Positions 25,037 to 33,710 of a stretch of DNA of 33,857 nt are shown one piece after another. Each line of letters begins with the position of its first letter. Position 1 is the first letter of the stretch. The notes below the pieces were generated by a model. The model was not told the DNA's origin. It did not search any database and worked only from the letters and a program-made list of their open reading frames with translations. The stretch is from positions 1 through 33,857 of the forward strand of contig CAKSEF010000013.1 in the NCBI GenBank assembly GCA_934446465.1, given 5' to 3'. The DNA is from an uncultured Oscillospiraceae bacterium (lineage in GTDB: Bacteria; Bacillota; Clostridia; Oscillospirales; JAAYXM01). The position numbers and the translations under genes are program-made.

Positions 25037-26167
25037 TCAGCGCAGAATGCTTCTTAACGCGGAAGCCAGCCGTTCTACATCGCGTTCAGTTGTAAAGTCA
25101 GACACGCTTACACGTGTCGTTCCGTTAGTTGTTCCCGCCGTTGAGTGTGCAAGCGGTGAGCAGTGCAGACCGCTTCTGACGGCTATTTCACGCTTTGACA
25201 GTTCGTGCGCAATTTCGTCCGGACTTCGAGATTTTGAAATAAATGACAGCACTCCGCCCTGCAGTCCTTTTTCCTTGGTATAGAATAATTTCAAATCATC
25301 GTTTTTCTCCAAAAGGCTGACAGCTTGTAAAATCAACCGTTGTTCATGTTCCAATATGGCATCGCATCCCTTTTCAAGCACATAGAAAACCCCGGCGGAG
25401 AGTCCCGCTATTCCCGGAGTGTTGTGAGTTCCTGATTCAAGTCTGTCCGGCATAAATGTCGGTTGCTGCATCTCACTTGAGGCACTGCCCGTACCGCCCT
25501 CAATAAAGGTGTTAAGTTTTTCCCCTTCACGGCATACCAAAACACCTGTTCCCTGCGGACCGTAAAGTCCCTTATGCCCCGGAGCGCATATACATACAGC
25601 CGCCTTAAGTTTATCAAGCCTTATTTCGATGCTTCCCGCGGACTGCGACGCGTCAATTATCAGCGGTATCCCCTTTTCAAAGCAAATCCTGTCCACTTCG
25701 GCTATCGGAAGAATATATCCGAACACATTTGATACATGTGTGCATACGGCACAGACGGTGTCTTTTTTTATGCTGTTTCGGAAGCTTTTAATGAAGTCTT
25801 CCCGATCAAACAGCTTTCCCCGTGCAACGGAAACCGTAACACCGTATTTCCTCATCGACTCGATTGGACGGACTACCGAATTATGCTCATACCCGGAGAT
25901 TACGCAATTTCCGCGTCTTATTACGCCCTTTATGGCTATGTTGAGCGCATATGTCGCGTTGTGTGTAAAAACAACCTGCTCGGGACTTTCCGCCCCGAAA
26001 AGCTCGCAAACTCTTTCCCGTGCGCCGAAAATGACATTATCGGCCCTCAGCGTCGTTTCCGCTCCTCCGCGCGAAGAATTTCCGCACGTTCTCAGTGCAT
26101 CATTCACTGCTTTATATACTTCGGGCGGCTTAACGAATGTTGTTGCCGCATTATCAAGATAAGTCAT
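25037..26167 (-). CDS. Class-V aminotransferase-fold cysteine desulfurase
   Basis: This 376-aa PLP enzyme starts MTYLDNAATT, the classic NifS/SufS opening. It has THNATYALN, a PLP-anchoring lysine in APGHKGLYGPQG (K199), DASQSAG (172-178) and the active-site loop RSGLHCSPLAHST with C336. It probably removes sulfur (or selenium) from cysteine (or selenocysteine). Sequence features and the adjacent DUF3343 gene match the family annotated in Clostridia as cysteine desulfurase-related, found near selenium-metabolism genes. It overlaps the DUF3343 stop by 4 nt (ATGA). The physiological acceptor is not visible here. Confidence 0.92.
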   Translation of the reverse strand: MTYLDNAATTFVKPPEVYKAVNDALRTCGNSSRGGAETTLRADNVIFGARERVCELFGAESPEQVVFTHNATYALNIAIKGVIRRGNCVISGYEHNSVVRPIESMRKYGVTVSVARGKLFDREDFIKSFRNSIKKDTVCAVCTHVSNVFGYILPIAEVDRICFEKGIPLIIDASQSAGSIEIRLDKLKAAVCICAPGHKGLYGPQGTGVLVCREGEKLNTFIEGGTGSASSEMQQPTFMPDRLESGTHNTPGIAGLSAGVFYVLEKGCDAILEHEQRLILQAVSLLEKNDDLKLFYTKEKGLQGGVLSFISKSRSPDEIAHELSKREIAVRSGLHCSPLAHSTAGTTNGTTRVSVSDFTTERDVERLASALRSILR

Positions 26168-26418
26168 ATATAAATCTCCCTGTAACTGCCGTCCGATTCA
26201 ATCAGCATTGTCCTGTTGGGTAAAACGCGGTTATATTTGAGAGTTTCAATCGCCTCGCCGAGATACCCCTGCGAAATATTCACGGCATAAGCACAGTTTC
26301 GCTTTGTAAGTTCAATATTCGGACGTACAATGGCGGCTGGTACACCCGCGTTTATCAGTATTTTCCTGATACGCTGTGCATGCGTTACAGATTTACAGGT
26401 TAAAAGTATTCCCTCCAT
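26164..26418 (-). CDS. DUF3343 protein, putative Se/S carrier
   Basis: This 84-aa protein begins MEGILLTCKSVTHAQRIRKI, with the family's RPNIELTKRNCAYAVNIS. C42 is the likely sulfur- or selenium-carrying residue, and C8 is also present. DUF3343 is described as a putative Se/S carrier-like domain and often neighbours YedF or a cysteine desulfurase. The tight 4-nt overlap with the desulfurase gene suggests the two proteins form a donor-carrier pair. A biochemical role is inferred, not shown. Confidence 0.87.
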   Translation of the reverse strand: MEGILLTCKSVTHAQRIRKILINAGVPAAIVRPNIELTKRNCAYAVNISQGYLGEAIETLKYNRVLPNRTMLIESDGSYREIYI

Positions 26419-26556
26419 TCAAAAGCACATCTCCCTTCGTCCCATTATATGTTTTCCATCTAAAAACGTACACGCTGTTATAATGCTTCAAACATAGCGG
26501 CGATTAAATATTCATATCATCGTATATGAGACGAAAACTGTACGGGAGTGATTTAA

Positions 26557-27684
26557 TTGAAAAGAACTATATCGCTAATTCTTGTATTCTCATGCTTAAT
26601 TTCTTATGCCTTTGCATCCTCGCCTCCGCCGCAAATAACCTCGCCGTGCTCGGTTCTAATGGAACGGGACACAGGCCGTATTCTCTGTGAAAAGGACGCC
26701 CACAAAAAACTTCCGCCGGCAAGCGTTACAAAAGTAATGACGCTTTTGCTTGTTATGGAAGCGCTTGATTCCGGAAGTATCAAGCTTGATGATACGGTGC
26801 AGGTCAGCGAACATGCGGCAGGCATGGGCGGGTCTCAGGTTTTTCTTGCTCCCGGGGAGCAGATGAGTGTAGACGATATGCTCAAGGCTACCGCAATAGC
26901 TTCCGGAAACGACGCCGCTGTCGCTCTTGCCGAACACATAGCCGGGAGCGAGGACGGCTTTGTCGCGCTCATGAACAAGCGGGCAAAAGAACTCGGAATG
27001 AATGATACCACCTTCAAAAACTGCACAGGACTTGATATTGCAGGTCATGAAACGAGTGCTTATGACATAGCGCTCATGTCCCGCGAACTCATCAAGCACA
27101 AAAAGATACGCGATTATACGACAACATGGATGGACTCGCTTCGCGGCGGCGCATTTCAGCTTGCAAACACAAATAAGCTGATTCGCAGTTATAACGGGAT
27201 AACAGGTCTTAAGACAGGTTCAACCTCCGTTGCAAAATTCTGCCTCTCGGCAACGGCAGAACGCAACGGCATGGAGCTTATAGCAACAATAATGGCCGCG
27301 CCGAGCAGTAAGGAGCGCTTTGCCGATGCCGCAAAGCTTCTCGATTTCGGATTTGCAAACTTTGCAATTTACAACGCCGGAACCGAAAATATCCCGGATG
27401 ATATTCCCGTAACGCTGGGAACATCCGACAAAGTATCGTTGAAGTTTGACGGAAATGCGTCCGTTCTTACCGAGAAAGCAAATATTTCATCAATTACATC
27501 TGAACTCGAACTGCCCGACTGCGTAAATGCTCCCGTCGAAAAGGGACAGAAAATAGGCACATTAAAAATCATTTTCGATAACGAAACCCTGTCCGAAGTA
27601 AACATTGTATCCCGTGATTCAATTCCGAAGCTTGGCGCGGGCGGAGTTTTTTGCAGAATGCTTAATATCATCTTTATGAAATAA
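26557..27684 (+). CDS. D-alanyl-D-alanine carboxypeptidase (DacF/DacA type, peptidase S11)
   Basis: This 375-aa penicillin-binding carboxypeptidase trims the terminal D-Ala of peptidoglycan. It has a signal peptide (residues 1-20, KRTISLILVFSCLISYAFA) and the serine catalytic motif SVTK (S56, K59). SGN is at 116-118 and KTG at 219-221, all in the expected order, with a C-terminal PBP5-C-like domain and an amphipathic end. The start is TTG at 26557, preceded by GGGAGTG 6 nt upstream. It faces away from the desulfurase pair; the 138-nt divergent gap contains TATAAT at 26479-26484 but no good -35. A sporulation-type DacF is likely but not provable here. Confidence 0.94.
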   Translation: MKRTISLILVFSCLISYAFASSPPPQITSPCSVLMERDTGRILCEKDAHKKLPPASVTKVMTLLLVMEALDSGSIKLDDTVQVSEHAAGMGGSQVFLAPGEQMSVDDMLKATAIASGNDAAVALAEHIAGSEDGFVALMNKRAKELGMNDTTFKNCTGLDIAGHETSAYDIALMSRELIKHKKIRDYTTTWMDSLRGGAFQLANTNKLIRSYNGITGLKTGSTSVAKFCLSATAERNGMELIATIMAAPSSKERFADAAKLLDFGFANFAIYNAGTENIPDDIPVTLGTSDKVSLKFDGNASVLTEKANISSITSELELPDCVNAPVEKGQKIGTLKIIFDNETLSEVNIVSRDSIPKLGAGGVFCRMLNIIFMK

Positions 27685-27718
27685 TCGGTAATATTTTTCA
27701 AACAGAAGAAAATTCTTA

Positions 27719-27747
27719 TGGAAATTGTTAAAAAACTATGATATACT
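27719..27747 (+). promoter_or_regulatory. Extended -10 promoter of ppdK
   Basis: TGGAAA (27719-27724, 4 of 6 to consensus) lies 17 nt before TATACT (27742-27747), with TG one base upstream of the -10. The start would be near 27754, about 20 nt before the ATG. Confidence 0.6.
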
Positions 27748-27774
27748 GTTTCTGACACAAATGAGAAAGGATTG

Positions 27775-30414
27775 ATGGATTTGAGCACAAAATACGTTTA
27801 CTTATTCTCCGAGGGCAATGGAACTATGCGTAATCTCCTCGGCGGAAAGGGTGCAAACCTTGCCGAAATGACATCACTCGGTATGCCTGTACCCCAGGGT
27901 TTTACTGTTACCACAGAGGCATGCACACGCTATTACGAGGACGGAAAAACTATATCGGATGACATAACAAATCAGATTTTTGAACATGTGAAGAAATTAG
28001 AGGATATCTGCGGAAAAAAATTCGGTGACGCGGATAATCCTCTTCTTGTTTCTGTTCGTTCCGGTGCAAGAGCTTCAATGCCCGGAATGATGGATACCAT
28101 ACTCAACCTCGGTCTTAATGAGGATGTGGTTCGCGTCATTTCCGAAAAAAGCGGAAATCCCCGCTGGGCTTGGGACTGTTACAGGCGCTTTATACAGATG
28201 TATTCGGATGTTGTAATGGGTGTCGGCAAAAAGTATTTTGAGACACTCATAGATGAAATGAAAGAAAAAAAGGGCGTTACTCTCGATACCGAACTCAATG
28301 CCGATGACCTTGCCGAGCTTGCCGGGTTGTTCAAGGCGGAATACAAGAGCAAAATCGGCTCTGACTTCCCCAATGACCCCACTGAACAGTTAATGGGTGC
28401 AATCAAGGCAGTATTTGAATCTTGGGACAATCCCCGCGCGAACATATATCGCAGAGATAATGATATCCCCTACTCTTGGGGCACTGCCGTAAACGTGCAG
28501 ATGATGGTATTCGGAAACATGGGAAATACCTCAGGCACAGGTGTTGCATTCACGAGAGACCCCGCAACAGGCGAAAAGCATCTCATGGGAGAGTTCCTTA
28601 TGAATGCGCAGGGTGAAGACGTTGTTGCCGGAGTCAGGACACCGCAGAAGATAGAACAGCTTAAAGAAGTCATGCCTGCTGTTTATGAGCAGTTCACCAA
28701 GATTTGCAATTTGCTTGAAAATCATTATCGCGATATGCAGGATATGGAGTTTACGATTGAAGACGGAAAACTGTTCATGCTCCAGACAAGAAGCGGAAAA
28801 CGCACAGCAACTGCCGCGCTTAAAATTGCATGCGACCTCGTAAACGAGAATATGATTTCCGAAGAAGAGGCTGTTTTAATGATTGACCCGCGCAACCTCG
28901 ACACTCTCCTGCACCCGCAGTTCGATGCAAAGGCACTCAAAGAAAGCAAGCCTGTTGCAAAAGCTTTGGCTGCTTCTCCGGGGGCGGCTTGCGGGAAAAT
29001 AGTTTTCACTGCCGAAGATGCAAAGAAACAAAATGCAGACGGCGAGAAGGTTGTACTCGTCAGACTTGAGACCTCGCCCGAGGACATCGAGGGCATGAAG
29101 GCGGCACAGGGCATACTCACTGTCCGCGGCGGCATGACGTCTCACGCTGCTGTCGTTGCCCGTGGTATGGGAAGATGCTGTGTTTCCGGATGCTCTGATA
29201 TAGCAATGGATGAAGAGAACAAGAAATTTGTTTTAGGCGGAAAAACATATCATGAAGGTGATTACATCTCCATTGACGGTTCCACAGGCAACATCTACGA
29301 CGGCATAATACCTACCGTAGACGCAAAAATCGCCGGTGAATTCGGTCAGATTATGAAATGGGCCGATAAATTCAGAACCATGAAAGTCAGAACAAATGCT
29401 GATACGCCCGCCGACGCAAGGAAGGCGCGCGAGCTTGGAGCCGAAGGTATCGGACTCTGCCGTACGGAGCATATGTTCTTCGAGGGCGACAGAATCGGTG
29501 CTTTCCGCGAAATGATTTGCGCCGACAGCGTTAAAAAGCGCGAAGAAGCGCTTGCTAAAATCCTTCCCATCCAGCAGGCCGATTTTGAAAAACTCTATGA
29601 GGCTCTTGAAGGAAATCCGGTTACAATCCGTTTCCTTGACCCTCCCCTTCACGAATTTGTTCCTACAAGCGATGAGGACATCAAGCTTCTTGCCGATTCT
29701 CAGGGAAAGACAGTTGAAGACATCAAACAGCTTATCGACTCACTGCATGAGTTTAACCCCATGATGGGACATCGCGGCTGCCGTCTCTCGGTAACGTATC
29801 CTGAAATTGCCGCAATGCAGACGCGTGCAGTTATCCGTGCCGCCATAACTGTCAAATCCAAACATCCTGATTGGAACATTGTTCCCGAAATAATGATTCC
29901 CCTTGTCGGAGATGTTAAGGAGCTAAAGTTTGTAAAGGACGTTGTTGTCAGAGTAGCTGACGAAGAAATTAAACAGGCTGATTCCGCCCTTAAGTACGAG
30001 GTAGGAACAATGATTGAAATACCACGTGCCGCACTGACCGCTGACGAGATAGCAAAGGAGGCTGAGTTCTTCTGCTTCGGAACAAACGATCTTACACAGA
30101 TGACTTACGGCTTCTCGCGCGATGATGCCGGCAAGTTCCTCGACGCATACTATGACGAAAAAATCTTTGAAAATGACCCGTTTGCAAAGCTTGACCGCGA
30201 AGGCGTCGGAAAGCTTATGAAGTTTGCCATCGAGGAAGGCCGCAAGGTCCGCCCGGACATCCATATAGGTATATGCGGTGAACACGGCGGAGACCCATCC
30301 TCTGTTGAGTTCTGCAACTCGCTCGGGCTTTCGTATGTTTCTTGCTCACCGTTCCGCGTTCCGATAGCTCGTCTCGCCGCCGCCCAGGCCGCAATAAAGG
30401 AAGGCAGAAACTAA
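27775..30414 (+). CDS. ppdK: Pyruvate, phosphate dikinase
   Basis: This 879-aa enzyme interconverts pyruvate, ATP and Pi with PEP, AMP and PPi, central to anaerobic glycolysis or gluconeogenesis in Clostridia. An N-terminal ATP-grasp nucleotide-binding part (GGKGANLAEM, SVRSGARASMPGMMDT) is followed by the swivelling phosphohistidine domain GGMTSHAAVVARGMG with H457. The PEP/pyruvate-binding TIM barrel has GLCRTEHMF, GHRGCRL, FGTNDLTQ and the catalytic cysteine in GICGEHGGDPSS. Length and domain order are full. I use the ATG at 27775, with AGAAAGG upstream; a TTG lies directly before it. It is monocistronic, with its own promoter and terminator. Confidence 0.98.
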   Translation: MDLSTKYVYLFSEGNGTMRNLLGGKGANLAEMTSLGMPVPQGFTVTTEACTRYYEDGKTISDDITNQIFEHVKKLEDICGKKFGDADNPLLVSVRSGARASMPGMMDTILNLGLNEDVVRVISEKSGNPRWAWDCYRRFIQMYSDVVMGVGKKYFETLIDEMKEKKGVTLDTELNADDLAELAGLFKAEYKSKIGSDFPNDPTEQLMGAIKAVFESWDNPRANIYRRDNDIPYSWGTAVNVQMMVFGNMGNTSGTGVAFTRDPATGEKHLMGEFLMNAQGEDVVAGVRTPQKIEQLKEVMPAVYEQFTKICNLLENHYRDMQDMEFTIEDGKLFMLQTRSGKRTATAALKIACDLVNENMISEEEAVLMIDPRNLDTLLHPQFDAKALKESKPVAKALAASPGAACGKIVFTAEDAKKQNADGEKVVLVRLETSPEDIEGMKAAQGILTVRGGMTSHAAVVARGMGRCCVSGCSDIAMDEENKKFVLGGKTYHEGDYISIDGSTGNIYDGIIPTVDAKIAGEFGQIMKWADKFRTMKVRTNADTPADARKARELGAEGIGLCRTEHMFFEGDRIGAFREMICADSVKKREEALAKILPIQQADFEKLYEALEGNPVTIRFLDPPLHEFVPTSDEDIKLLADSQGKTVEDIKQLIDSLHEFNPMMGHRGCRLSVTYPEIAAMQTRAVIRAAITVKSKHPDWNIVPEIMIPLVGDVKELKFVKDVVVRVADEEIKQADSALKYEVGTMIEIPRAALTADEIAKEAEFFCFGTNDLTQMTYGFSRDDAGKFLDAYYDEKIFENDPFAKLDREGVGKLMKFAIEEGRKVRPDIHIGICGEHGGDPSSVEFCNSLGLSYVSCSPFRVPIARLAAAQAAIKEGRN

Positions 30415-30473
30415 TCGGTTTTTGTTTTTGGGCAACCCCCATTATCAACAAAGGGGCAAAATCAAATATTAAG

Positions 30474-30512
30474 TGACCTTAAGGGATTAACGTCCTTTGA
30501 GGTCATTTTTTT
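30474..30512 (+). terminator. Rho-independent terminator of ppdK
   Basis: A 13-bp stem (TGACCTTAAGGGA at 30474-30486 with TCCTTTGAGGTCA at 30493-30505, two G-U pairs) closes a 6-nt loop and is followed by seven T (30506-30512). It stands 60 nt after the ppdK stop. Confidence 0.9.
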
Positions 30513-30651
30513 AGCCGAAAAGCCTTGTAAACCCTAAGAAATTTGACAATAAAACCGCGATTTTATACACATTAAAAAAACCATGCCGATGATAAAGAAA
30601 TTTGCATCGTGGGTGATAAAAGGTATCGCTAAACAGTATTTTCTAAAATCA

Positions 30652-30682
30652 AAAACCTCGTACTTAATAAGTGCGAGGTTTT
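30652..30682. terminator. Near-perfect palindrome, probable bidirectional terminator
   Basis: AAAACCTCGTACTTA (30652-30666) and TAAGTGCGAGGTTTT (30668-30682) pair along 15 positions with a single G-U, around a 1-nt centre; in RNA the inner TTA-A-TAA would open as the loop. A-run and T-run at the ends make it usable in both directions. It precedes the acetyltransferase fragment. No annotated plus-strand gene ends between it and the ppdK terminator. The 30513-30651 stretch before it holds no protein gene that I can support. Confidence 0.6.
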
Positions 30683-30706
30683 CAGCATTGAGAATTACTC
30701 GGAAAG

Positions 30707-31024
30707 ATGAAAAAAGTTGTTATAACTCCGCCGTTTTGGTGTGATTACGGTTACAACATAAGCGTCGGCGATTACTTCTATTCCAATCATGGTATGATAA
30801 TTACGGACGGCGCAAAAGTTACATTCGGAGACAATGTCTTTATTTCGCCTAATTGTTGTTTTACCACTGCCGAACATGCTATTGACCCGGAAATGCAAAA
30901 AGCGGGTATTGAGAGTGTGAATCCGATTACTGTCGGAAACAGCGTATGGATAGGCACCGGTTCAACAATACTTGCCGACGCAGAAAGCAGGTTAGCCTGC
31001 TTCAACGATGCAATTTATTTGTAA
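30707..31024 (+). pseudogene. Maltose/galactoside O-acetyltransferase fragment (hexapeptide repeat)
   Basis: The reading frame (up to 105 codons) contains the middle of a Maa/LacA-type sugar O-acetyltransferase: ITPPFWCDYGYNISVGD, SNHGMIITDGAKVTFGDNVF, the catalytic-region histidine in TTAEHAIDPE, and NPITVGNSVWIGTGSTILA. The family is about 185-200 aa, but the first ~60 residues are absent, and the left-handed beta-helix breaks off after ILADAES into unrelated RLACFNDAIYL and a stop. The C-terminal GAGSVV and GNPCRV repeats are missing. It is therefore a remnant truncated at both ends, with no good ribosome binding site. The 31025-31143 stretch after it has nothing I recognise. Confidence 0.82.
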
Positions 31025-31143
31025 ATCAGTACGCACGTTCTTGTAAACAGCCACCATGCTCCGTTATGATTGGTACCGCAACAGCGGGTTGCTTGCACGA
31101 AACCATGGCACGTGTTAAAATTATAATCAAGGAGATGATTTTA

Positions 31144-31584
31144 ATGGATACCAAGGATATCATATTAAATTTAAGGACAAAGAGCGGTCTGTCGCAGGAT
31201 GAGCTGGCGGAGAAGGTTTTCGTTACAAGGCAAGCCGTATCACGCTGGGAAAATGGTGAAACCATCCCAAACACGGAAACACTGAAGTTACTCTCACAGC
31301 TTTTTGATGTTTCTATCAATACCCTGCTGGGTTCTCCGCGTCAATTAATTTGTCAATGCTGCGGTATGCCTCTTGATGATTCCACAATCAGCAAGGAAAC
31401 GGACGGTGCCTTCAACGAGGAATACTGCAAATGGTGCTACACAGACGGCGAATTTAAATATACGAGCAAAGAACAGCTTATCGACTTTTGCGCAAAGCAT
31501 CTGTCAAACGAGAATTGGCCCGAAGAGCAGGTGCGGGCGCATATGGAGGCCGTTGTACCAGAGCTTAAGCATTGGAAAAGATAA
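31144..31584 (+). CDS. XRE-family regulator with C-terminal zinc-ribbon domain
   Basis: This 146-aa protein has an N-terminal helix-turn-helix of the Cro/CI type (LRTKSGLSQDELAEKVFVTR, QAVSRWENGETIPNTETL, residues about 8-60). A putative zinc-ribbon domain follows, with cysteines C70/C73 and C95/C98 (CQCCGMPLDD and EEYCKWCYTDG). The start ATG at 31144 is preceded by AAGGAG 9 nt upstream; the frame is open further upstream, but that extension has no ribosome binding site. It is probably a DNA-binding regulator responding to an unknown signal. It appears intact in a stretch of broken genes. Its stop overlaps the remnant GNAT frame by 13 nt. Confidence 0.88.
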   Translation: MDTKDIILNLRTKSGLSQDELAEKVFVTRQAVSRWENGETIPNTETLKLLSQLFDVSINTLLGSPRQLICQCCGMPLDDSTISKETDGAFNEEYCKWCYTDGEFKYTSKEQLIDFCAKHLSNENWPEEQVRAHMEAVVPELKHWKR

Positions 31585-31757
31585 TTCAATATGACGTTCG
31601 GAATTATAAAATCGAAGAGGTTACCGTCAACGAGCAGAATCCCCATGCAGTGGGATTTTACGAGCACTTGAGCTTCAAAACATATAAGAGGACTGAATAC
31701 GATGAGGAAGGAAGTCTGTATCCGTTCTTATATATGAGACTCAAATCACGCTTCTGA
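31572..31757 (+). pseudogene. C-terminal fragment of a GNAT-family acetyltransferase
   Basis: About 60 codons encode the last strand and helix of a GNAT enzyme: VTVNEQNPHAVGFYEHLSFK, then YKRTEYDEEGSLYPFLYMRL, a common ending of clostridial GNAT proteins. The acetyl-CoA-binding part (Q/RxxGxG/A) is absent, and a TAA lies just upstream in this frame. No start with a ribosome binding site is visible. It looks like what remains after a deletion joined the XRE gene to the tail of a GNAT gene. The function is lost. Confidence 0.8.
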
Positions 31758-31776
31758 CATATACGAGTTTCTCTGC

Positions 31777-31809
31777 GCACCGCTATTTGCAAAATGTGAA
31801 TAGCGGTGC
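31777..31809. repeat. 11-bp inverted repeat upstream of the marR promoter
   Basis: GCACCGCTATT (31777-31787) and AATAGCGGTGC (31799-31809) are perfect complements with an 11-nt loop. There is no T-run after it in either direction, so it is a hairpin or a protein site rather than a standard intrinsic terminator. It ends 11 nt before the marR -35. Confidence 0.6.
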
Positions 31810-31820
31810 ACAAAACACTG

Positions 31821-31849
31821 TTGACTTTTGTATGAATTCGTACTATAAT
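31821..31849 (+). promoter_or_regulatory. Sigma-A promoter and palindromic operator of the marR-MATE operon
   Basis: TTGACT (31821-31826) and TATAAT (31844-31849) are 17 nt apart. The spacer ends in the palindrome GTATGAATTCGTAC (31830-31843, six of seven pairs), abutting the -10. This is a typical place for a MarR dimer to block RNA polymerase. The predicted start is near 31856. Confidence 0.75.
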
Positions 31850-31884
31850 ACCGATTGTACGATTTCGGACTTGAGGTAAACGCA

Positions 31885-32319
31885 ATGAGTAATCACAGCA
31901 GTGAAATACGCCGAATAAATCTCCTTGCAACAGAACTTAACTCTCTATATCATCTATCATCTTTGAAACTCGGCATAACCGACAGCGTTTCTGTTGTATT
32001 GTACTCTATATATAATAACGGCGGAGAGTGTCTGCTAAGCGACATTTATAAGGAATCCGGCATCAGCAAACAGACGATAGGTTCTGCTGTGCGCAGTCTT
32101 GAGGAAAACGGGATACTCTTTTTGAAGCAGTACAACGGAAAATCAAAAAAACTCGCGCTTACGGATAAGGGCAAAGAGTATGTAAAAGAGACTGCAGAGA
32201 AGCTGTATAAAGCAGAGTCAGACGCGTTTAACACATGGACCGAGGACGAAATCCACACTCACATTAATCTAATGAAAAAATACGTGGACTGCTTTCGCAG
32301 TCAAATTGAAAGAATGTAA
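31885..32319 (+). CDS. MarR-family transcriptional regulator
   Basis: This 144-aa winged-helix dimeric repressor has SDIYKESGISKQTIGSAVRS as recognition helices and LEENGILFLKQYNGKSKKLA as the wing. LTDKGKEYVKETAEKL follows, leading into the C-terminal dimerisation helix. I use the ATG at 31885, which has GAGG 8 nt upstream; an in-frame TTG at 31855 would precede the predicted transcription start. It lies 14 nt before the MATE gene and most likely represses itself and that pump. Confidence 0.9.
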   Translation: MSNHSSEIRRINLLATELNSLYHLSSLKLGITDSVSVVLYSIYNNGGECLLSDIYKESGISKQTIGSAVRSLEENGILFLKQYNGKSKKLALTDKGKEYVKETAEKLYKAESDAFNTWTEDEIHTHINLMKKYVDCFRSQIERM

Positions 32320-32333
32320 CATCGGAGGATACC

Positions 32334-33669
32334 ATGCGTATTCAGCTTTCCGAACACTTCACGTACAAAAAACTGATAAAATTTACATTACCGTCTGTCG
32401 CCATGATGATTTTTACTTCAATTTACAGCGTAGTGGACGGTTTTTTCGTGTCAAACTTTGCGGGTAAAACACCGTTTGCCGCAGTAAATTTAATAATGCC
32501 CGTATTGATGATTTTAGGCATTGTGGGATTTATGTTCGGCACCGGCGGCACGGCTATTGTTGCAAAGACCTACGGTGAGGGTGATAAAGAGCGGGCAAAC
32601 AGCTATTTCTCATTATTTGTTTATTTTGCGTTTGCCTCCGGCGTGCTATTGGCAGTGCTCGGATTTATTTTTATCCGTCCTTTGGCATCAATTCTCGGCG
32701 CAGAAGACATATTGCTGGACAACTGCGTTATCTATTCGAGAATCATTTTAGCAGCACTTCCGTTTTTTTGTATTGCAGGTCATGTTCCAGAGCTTCTTCA
32801 TTGCCGCAGAAAGGCCTAAACACGGTCTTACGGTAACCGTTCTGTCCGGTGCGACAAATATTGTTTTAGATGCCGTATTGGTACTTCTGCTTCCCGAGGA
32901 TTTTAAACTTGCAGGCGCGGCTATTGCAACAGCCATCGCGCAGATTATCGGCGGTACCATTCCGCTTGTCTATTTCTTAAGAGAAAACGACAGCATTTTA
33001 AGACTCGGCAAAACATCTTATGACGGAAAGGCGATATTACACGCCTGCGCAAACGGTTCGTCCGAATTTATGAGCAACATTTCTATGAGCCTTGTCGGAA
33101 TCCTTTACAATCTCCAACTGATTAAATATGCGGGAGAGGACGGAATAGCGGCTTACGGGGTTATGATGTACGTCAGCATGATATTCTCGGCTGTGTTTGT
33201 CGGATTTTCCATAGGCGGCGCACCGATAATAAGCTACCATGATGGTGCAAAGAATTATAATGAATTAAAAAGTCTCCTGCGAAAGAGTCTGTACCTTATC
33301 GGAATATTCGGTCTTTTGATGATTGCATCGGCAGAACTTCTTGCCTTCCCGCTATCGAAGTTCTTTGTCGGTTATGATGCAGGGTTATTTGAATTAACGG
33401 TTTCCGGGTTCCGAATTTTTGCACTGTCGTTTATTTTCATGGGATTCGGGATTTATGCTTCCTGTTTCTTCACCGCACTGAACGACGGACTCACATCCGC
33501 TCTTATTTCCTTTTTGCGCACGCTTGTTTTTCAGGGTTTGAGTATCATTTTTCTTCCGAAGCTTTGGGGAATTGACGGGATTTGGATTTCTGTCGTTGCC
33601 GCAGAGTTTATGTCTGTTGTTTTAGGTTTATTTTTCCTTATAATCAAACGGAAAAAGTACAATTATTAA
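32334..33669 (+). pseudogene. MATE-family multidrug/Na+ antiporter, frameshifted
   Basis: A MATE transporter of about 445 residues is split into two frames. The first (from the ATG at 32334, GGAGG 5 nt upstream) covers MRIQLSEHFTYKKLIKFTLP through about four membrane helices to ILAALPFF. The second resumes at VLQVMFQSFFIAAERPKHG and runs through the remaining helices to RKKYNY at 33669. The break is at the seven-T run 32763-32769: six T would keep a single frame (PFFVLQVMFQ). Everything on both sides is well conserved. Either the strain carries a one-base insertion (pseudogene or phase-variable gene) or the assembly has a homopolymer error. It is co-transcribed with marR. Confidence 0.88.
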
Positions 33670-33710
33670 AATTCCACTATTTAATTTCCACGAATCAAAT
33701 TGAATCTTAT

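Noticed and set aside
26444..26484. TATAAT-like boxes on both strands in the divergent DUF3343/carboxypeptidase gap
   Set aside because: Neither has a convincing -35 at 16-18 nt, and a sporulation-sigma promoter could not be distinguished by eye.
30583..30747. 54-codon open frame starting MPMIKKFASWVIKG before the acetyltransferase fragment
   Set aside because: It has no ribosome binding site, crosses a terminator-like palindrome, overlaps the acetyltransferase remnant in another frame and resembles nothing known.
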